From Agroathelia rolfsii (Eukaryota > Basidiomycota > Agaricomycetes > Amylocorticiales > Amylocorticiaceae): a stretch of 64,000 bases of DNA. Below are positions 59,758-64,000 of this stretch, in pieces. The notes under the pieces were generated by a model. That model made no database searches and was not told the origin of the DNA. It worked only from the letters and a program-made list of their open reading frames with translations. Positions within the stretch are counted from its first letter, which is position 1. The number at the start of each line of letters is the position of its first letter. The position numbers and the translations under genes are program-made. The stretch spans positions 1,488,001 through 1,552,000 of the forward strand of contig JABRWF010000004.1 of assembly GCA_018343915.1 (NCBI GenBank), given 5' to 3'.

Positions 59758-60176
59758 AGGTGGTAATAGTATGGTAACGCTGAATGACGTCTTACTTTTT
59801 GAGCTTCAGACTCGAGCTATTCTTCATTTAGAAGTAACATGATAATATAATATATGAGCTAATGAAACAACAGACAAAAGGATACATGTATCAAGGGGGA
59901 GAGGGAAAGAGAGAAATACGACATAAGGAAAGTGGTATCGGTTAAATAATATTATATATAGGGTCAGAAAGGACGAGCAGTGAGAAACAGAAAACCTGTA
60001 CTCAATATACAGCTATGGGTACAGACCAGGTGCAGTTCGAAAGCAATGCAAAATGAAAGGAGAAAAAGGAGAAAAAGATAAAGATATCTTTGCCAGTGAG
60101 TATTTTGGCGGGCCCCCGAGCTCCAACCGACGCCACGTTATCATGTATGCTCACGTCATGATGACTGTCCATCTTC
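59758..60176. other. convergent intergenic region, no gene seen
   Basis: About 420 bases, purine-rich on the plus strand at 59885-59930 and 60050-60085; the two 3' flanks of the convergent GST and coiled-coil genes. Confidence 0.45.
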
Positions 60177-61432
60177 TCACCGGCGCTCCGAATCTGATCT
60201 GTTCCTACGCAGACTCGCGTTACCAGCCTCTGCGCGAGCCTGCCACAACTCAGCTCCTTCTCCCTCAACCCACTTCCCAGTGGCCGGGTCGATTTCAAAA
60301 TCACCATCCCGGTACCCATATCTCTTCTGCAACAGTTTCAACAACGGATTTCTGAGCGCTGGGTCCATGCGCACAGTCTCCCCAGGGTGGTAGTTGCCGA
60401 CGCCATTGCGGGCCAGGCTCTCTTCAAAGAGTGCCTGTTCGTGCGTACAGCCACAGTTCAGGTACCCTTCTGGCGCCATGCGAGGAGGATACATCCGCCG
60501 CTCGCGCCGCGGATCATGCCAGGCGCACAGACTATTACCAGCACGATTAATGGAGCATAGGAGTCGCTCGCGGGCCTCAGTGCGGGTATGCCATGATGCC
60601 TCAAAGCTGCTCGAGCGCGGCGAGGGCGTGACGCCTGGCGTAGGAAGACCACCACCTCCTGGTACAGCAGCGGTAGAGGAAGACATCATGTAGGCAGAGC
60701 CGTTGGCTAACTCTTGTTCCAGCTGACTGACACGGCGGCGAGAAGAGTCATTCACGATCTCCAGGTCCCGAACTTTTCGGCGCAAGGCTTGGATTTCTTC
60801 CTGCAGTTTCTCATAGGACGGGGCAGATGTCGAGGAATATCCCGAAGAGGTTAAAGGGTGCAAGGAGCTGGAGCGGATTGGGGCAGTAGACGTCGGCCGT
60901 ATGGTCTGATGACCGCTGCCGGAATGGCCTTGGCGACCTTCGGTATATGAGGTAGTGGAGAAACCGGTTTGGGGAGACTGTTGTGGAGAAACCGACATAG
61001 CGTGGCTGTTTTGATATACAGCAGTTTGGTCCGTGTAAGGGAGATAAGCCTCAGGAGGATAAACATTGCCTTGGGATGCGCCACTTTGGGAGCGTTGAGA
61101 GGAAGACCACACTGCCCCTTGCATGTTCATAGAATACCCAAAGTTAGAGGGCGGAGATGGAGAATCAGATCCCTCAACTGTCTCGCCCATGACACCGAGA
61201 AGGCTGGCCGATCCGGACTGCGAGGCAGCACGAGACGATGAACGTGCAGCGTAGGTGTTCTAAAGAAGTTCTAGTTACCGATTGACAAGCAACAAATTAA
61301 CATGTGTGGTCATACCGAGGGATAGCTAGCCTGGGTAGGATAAGACTGCTGGCCCATCTCTGGACGTCCAGCAGGTCCAGCGGAGCCAGCAGTTCTTGCG
61401 GTCCAGTTGGCAGGGTAAGGAGGATTGGACAT
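60177..61432 (-). CDS. coiled-coil protein with conserved C-terminal Cys/His block, unknown function
   Basis: Two exons: 61432 (MSNPPYPANWTARTAGSAGP) to about 61318, then from about 61262 to the stop at 60177, about 395 residues. The N-terminal half is Ser/Gln/Tyr-rich and disordered. A coiled coil follows, SYEKLQEEIQALRRKVRDLE then SSRRRVSQLEQELANGS (60815-60700), resembling the leucine-zipper-like helices of regulators but without a basic region. The C-terminal block looks conserved: RTEARERLLCSINRAGNSLC, AWHDPRRERRMYPPRMAPEG, YLNCGCTHEQALFEESLARN, RMDPALRNPLLKLLQKRYGY. Cys and His spacing (C..C.WH...C.CTHE) could bind zinc. I believe the block recurs in basidiomycete proteins without assigned function. 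Confidence 0.75.
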
Positions 61433-62360
61433 TTGTCAATTAATATCTGCGGTTGCCGCTGGGTTTTGAGGTGTGATCTCGACTGCTGGCCACGGAGCCG
61501 GAGGCTAAATTCCTTCAATTGGCAATGTGTGACCTATAAGGACGACAGACTTCGCCTGTCTGTAGATTTGATATTGCTGGGCTGGTTCTTTACCGAGATA
61601 ACTTTAACAGAGCGTGGGAATTGGAAGATGTTGGGACCGTCAAAAGCAGGACAGTCGAGAGAAGGGGTCAAAGGACGAGTGCCTGTGCATTGTCTATGGA
61701 ACGAAAATTGCTCCTTTACATATCTTTTCGTGGGAGTAAGAAGAACGGCCCAGCCTATCAGTCGAATCAAGCTTCGTAGATTTGGGTGTGTCATCCCGAG
61801 ATGCGTGGGCGGTACACACGGTTTCCACACGTGAGACTGCAGTAAAAACGGTTGATGACCACGTTCATAATAGACGGCAGTGTCGGTGACCATGCTGTTG
61901 GAGTGGCACTGATGAGCTCAGACTGAGTGGGGTGACAACATGGTTGATCAAATGTAACATTTGGAACGGGAGAATCGCGAGGGCCCCTGCCTCCAAACTG
62001 TCGCCCGTGAACATAGGCAGTTTGAGAAACCCAAGCCGACAACACAACGGGCTATGCAGAGTCAGGTTAAAGCATCACTGTGTTTTAGCGAGGGCCTTGA
62101 TGCCAGTAATAACGGCCATCGTCTCGACTTGATCGCTTTGATACGTCATCAACTGGCCAGCCTTTGTCCCGAGATAATTAGTCCTAAGAGGAGAAAATAT
62201 GTCGCAGCAGTCTAGATGGCGGTGTCCACTGCCACACGCGAGAAACCTTTGCCTATATAACAGCATAAACAAGCCAGGAGAATGGCCGAAGGAAGAAAAT
62301 GACCATGAGAATGGTGAACGTGTTCAATCTGACAAACCATATCACATGATTAGGTATAAA
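61433..62360. other. intergenic, no gene seen
   Basis: Upstream flank of the coiled-coil gene. Open frames at 61534-62272 on both strands overlap; none has a signal peptide, membrane segment or recognisable motif. Confidence 0.4.
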
Positions 62361-62830
62361 TTATCGTACTAATATTATGAACCAACCGTGGTGAAAGAAT
62401 CGTAAATACACTGAAATACAAGTACAATCCCCGAACTTACGATTATAATCATGATTTTCAAGATACCGGACGTAGCTAGAGCCGCAGTGGAACAGGCTGC
62501 ATTGCGTACAATGACTATGCTCAGCATGATCAACCCGCCGCGCAGCATACGCTGATCTCAAGGCCATATGACAATTAATGTTTCAGCCAGAAAGTATCCC
62601 GCCACGTCTCGGTAGATTAGGACGTAGGTGACGGGTGTTTTGGAGGAATACCTTGTGCGTTCACGCCACAAGACCAAGTCCCCAACATGGTCGAGGAAGG
62701 TGTTCTCCCGACGGACCATCAACGGTACCGTGATGATCACGGCGGATTCGAATGCAATATAATATTGGTTTATTCTGGCAGCTATCGTTGACTCGAGTAT
62801 AGCGATGTTGTCAAATTCGGGTGCTTCACA
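62361..62830 (-). pseudogene. possible relic of a multi-pass membrane protein (DUF6533-like)
   Basis: On the minus strand about 62820-62558 reads AFESAVIITVPLMVRRE, then LVLWRERTRYSSKTPVTYVL and IYRDVAGYFLAETLIVIW before a stop. The pattern 'basic loop, TP(V/L), xRD(G/V)xxYF, hydrophobic helix' is like the C-terminal part of the seven-helix DUF6533 proteins that are abundant in Agaricomycetes. No convincing upstream helices or start were found in 62830-63600, so this is a fragment if real. Assignment is weak. Confidence 0.25.
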
Positions 62831-64000
62831 GCAACGAGGTGGAAAATCAATGCATCATCATCAGATGTTGATTGGCTGGCTCCTACAGAATAGTAGCCAG
62901 TGATGATGCGAATTATCACCAGACGTGCACTCAACAAGTCAATGAAACATTATGACAATGAATGTTAAGTCCATGCAGTTGCAGAGCCAAATTATCTACA
63001 TGTACGAGTGCCTCAAGTTGGTACCATGTTTCAGGTGGAGACTTGACCATGCCAATGCTTTTCACATGCCCACCCAGGTCCTGTCGTGAGACTATTCTTG
63101 CACCTTGCGCCTTTGAATGAATTGACGAGATGATGAACGATCAGATCGAATCATTGACACTACTGTGCCTGGAGAGCGAGCAAAGGATGACGCGATGACG
63201 ATTGACCAACGCATCCCGTTACGAAGAGCTTTGTAAGCTGGCTCCGAGATACTGATGGCTCGCTCTTATCGGTTTATTGATGGCTCGTAGCACAATCCAA
63301 GAGATAAATAAATGCAAACCGGATACCCTGCGTCGGTCAAAGAATTTACAAGGATCAAATCAAGAACATTCAACATCGTCTAGGCACTAGCGGACGTTGG
63401 ATCTTTCACTCCAAGCCCTGACGTCTGGCATCGTCAGTACTGCCAGTGGCAGACACGCCAATTCATTCTGTACAGAGCTATTAAGAACCTGAGATCAAAC
63501 CTCTGTCAACAAAAATCAAGTATCCACTTACTTCCAGGTCCTGTTGTGCGTGATGATCACGGGCTGTAGTGTCTTCTTCAAACACGGAAGTCTAGTAAGT
63601 GATGCACATGACCTGCAGACACGCTAGGAAAGCATCACCATTACCTTGAGATGAAGATGAACCATAGACAGCGCAACTGCCATTGCAGTTGGGATCAGGA
63701 ATATGATGAAACGCACACACATGCCCCAATCTCAATGATATATTTGCTCATAGCTTCGTTCACTAAGTGGAGGAAATTCTATGTTCCATGCTCAGGCACT
63801 GATAATTACTTGGATGAGGTACATTCATCAGATACCGCATACACACGCATACATAGGCATCACCGGTCAGCATAACATTTGCTATTTGGTAAGGTGTCAT
63901 AAGCAGCAATGCACGCACGCCACTAATCATGATGTGGGATCTGAGGGCGCATATCGAATGACATCCCGCCATGGCTTGCCCTTTGGGAGTATTTGACTGT
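62831..64000. other. no gene seen
   Basis: About 1.2 kb to the window end. Only short open frames (63651-63996) without domain features. A gene beginning beyond the window edge cannot be excluded. Confidence 0.4.

Noticed and set aside
61304..62272. Several 60-175-residue frames upstream of the coiled-coil gene
   Set aside because: Mutually overlapping, no conserved motif, no plausible splice chain.

Overview
This window is nuclear DNA from a filamentous fungus, most likely a mushroom-forming basidiomycete (Agaricomycetes). The evidence is the density of very short introns (about 45-90 bases, GT..AG) that break almost every conserved protein, genes on both strands with short intergenic gaps, long serine/glutamine/histidine-rich disordered proteins, a secreted GH45 cellulase pair, a family GT61 transferase and a degenerate F-box gene. 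Gene models were built by joining exons by eye so that family motifs stay in frame; exon edges are therefore approximate unless stated. I saw no tRNA, rRNA or CRISPR array, and no virus or toxin gene.

Layout, left to right. 1-23.7 kb is mostly housekeeping: the 5' part of the mismatch-repair ATPase MLH1 (minus, cut by the window edge), a SAM-dependent methyltransferase with a long disordered insert, a broken F-box gene, an RRG7-like mitochondrial nuclease-fold protein, a very low-complexity 865-residue protein, mitochondrial ribosome recycling factor, a large SNF2/RING translocase with SUMO-interacting motifs (ULS1-like), the INO80 subunit IES2 transcribed divergently from it, and a small unrecognised gene.

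24.1-31.3 kb is the accessory part: a tandem duplication of a 2.2 kb unit, each carrying one apparently intact GH45 endoglucanase, separated by an AT-rich gene-free spacer, then a degraded coding fragment and a 556-base fold-back element whose TA-flanked CAGTG...CACTG ends are typical of Tc1/mariner-type non-autonomous elements.

31.3-61.4 kb is again gene-dense: a small membrane protein, a RING plus RRM protein, an unrecognised serine-rich protein, two tandem AYR1-like short-chain dehydrogenases, an unusual G-protein alpha subunit, a GT61 glycosyltransferase, a coiled-coil GATA-like zinc-finger protein, cytosolic/mitochondrial alanyl-tRNA synthetase, an unrecognised conserved gene, a GTT1-like glutathione S-transferase and an unrecognised coiled-coil protein. 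61.4-64 kb holds no clear gene apart from a weak membrane-protein relic.

No single cluster with a joint biochemical task is evident. The most notable items are the GH45 segmental duplication, the Tc1/mariner-type fold-back element, the atypical G-alpha, and the divergent pair of chromatin genes (ULS1-like and IES2) sharing one 0.75 kb promoter region.
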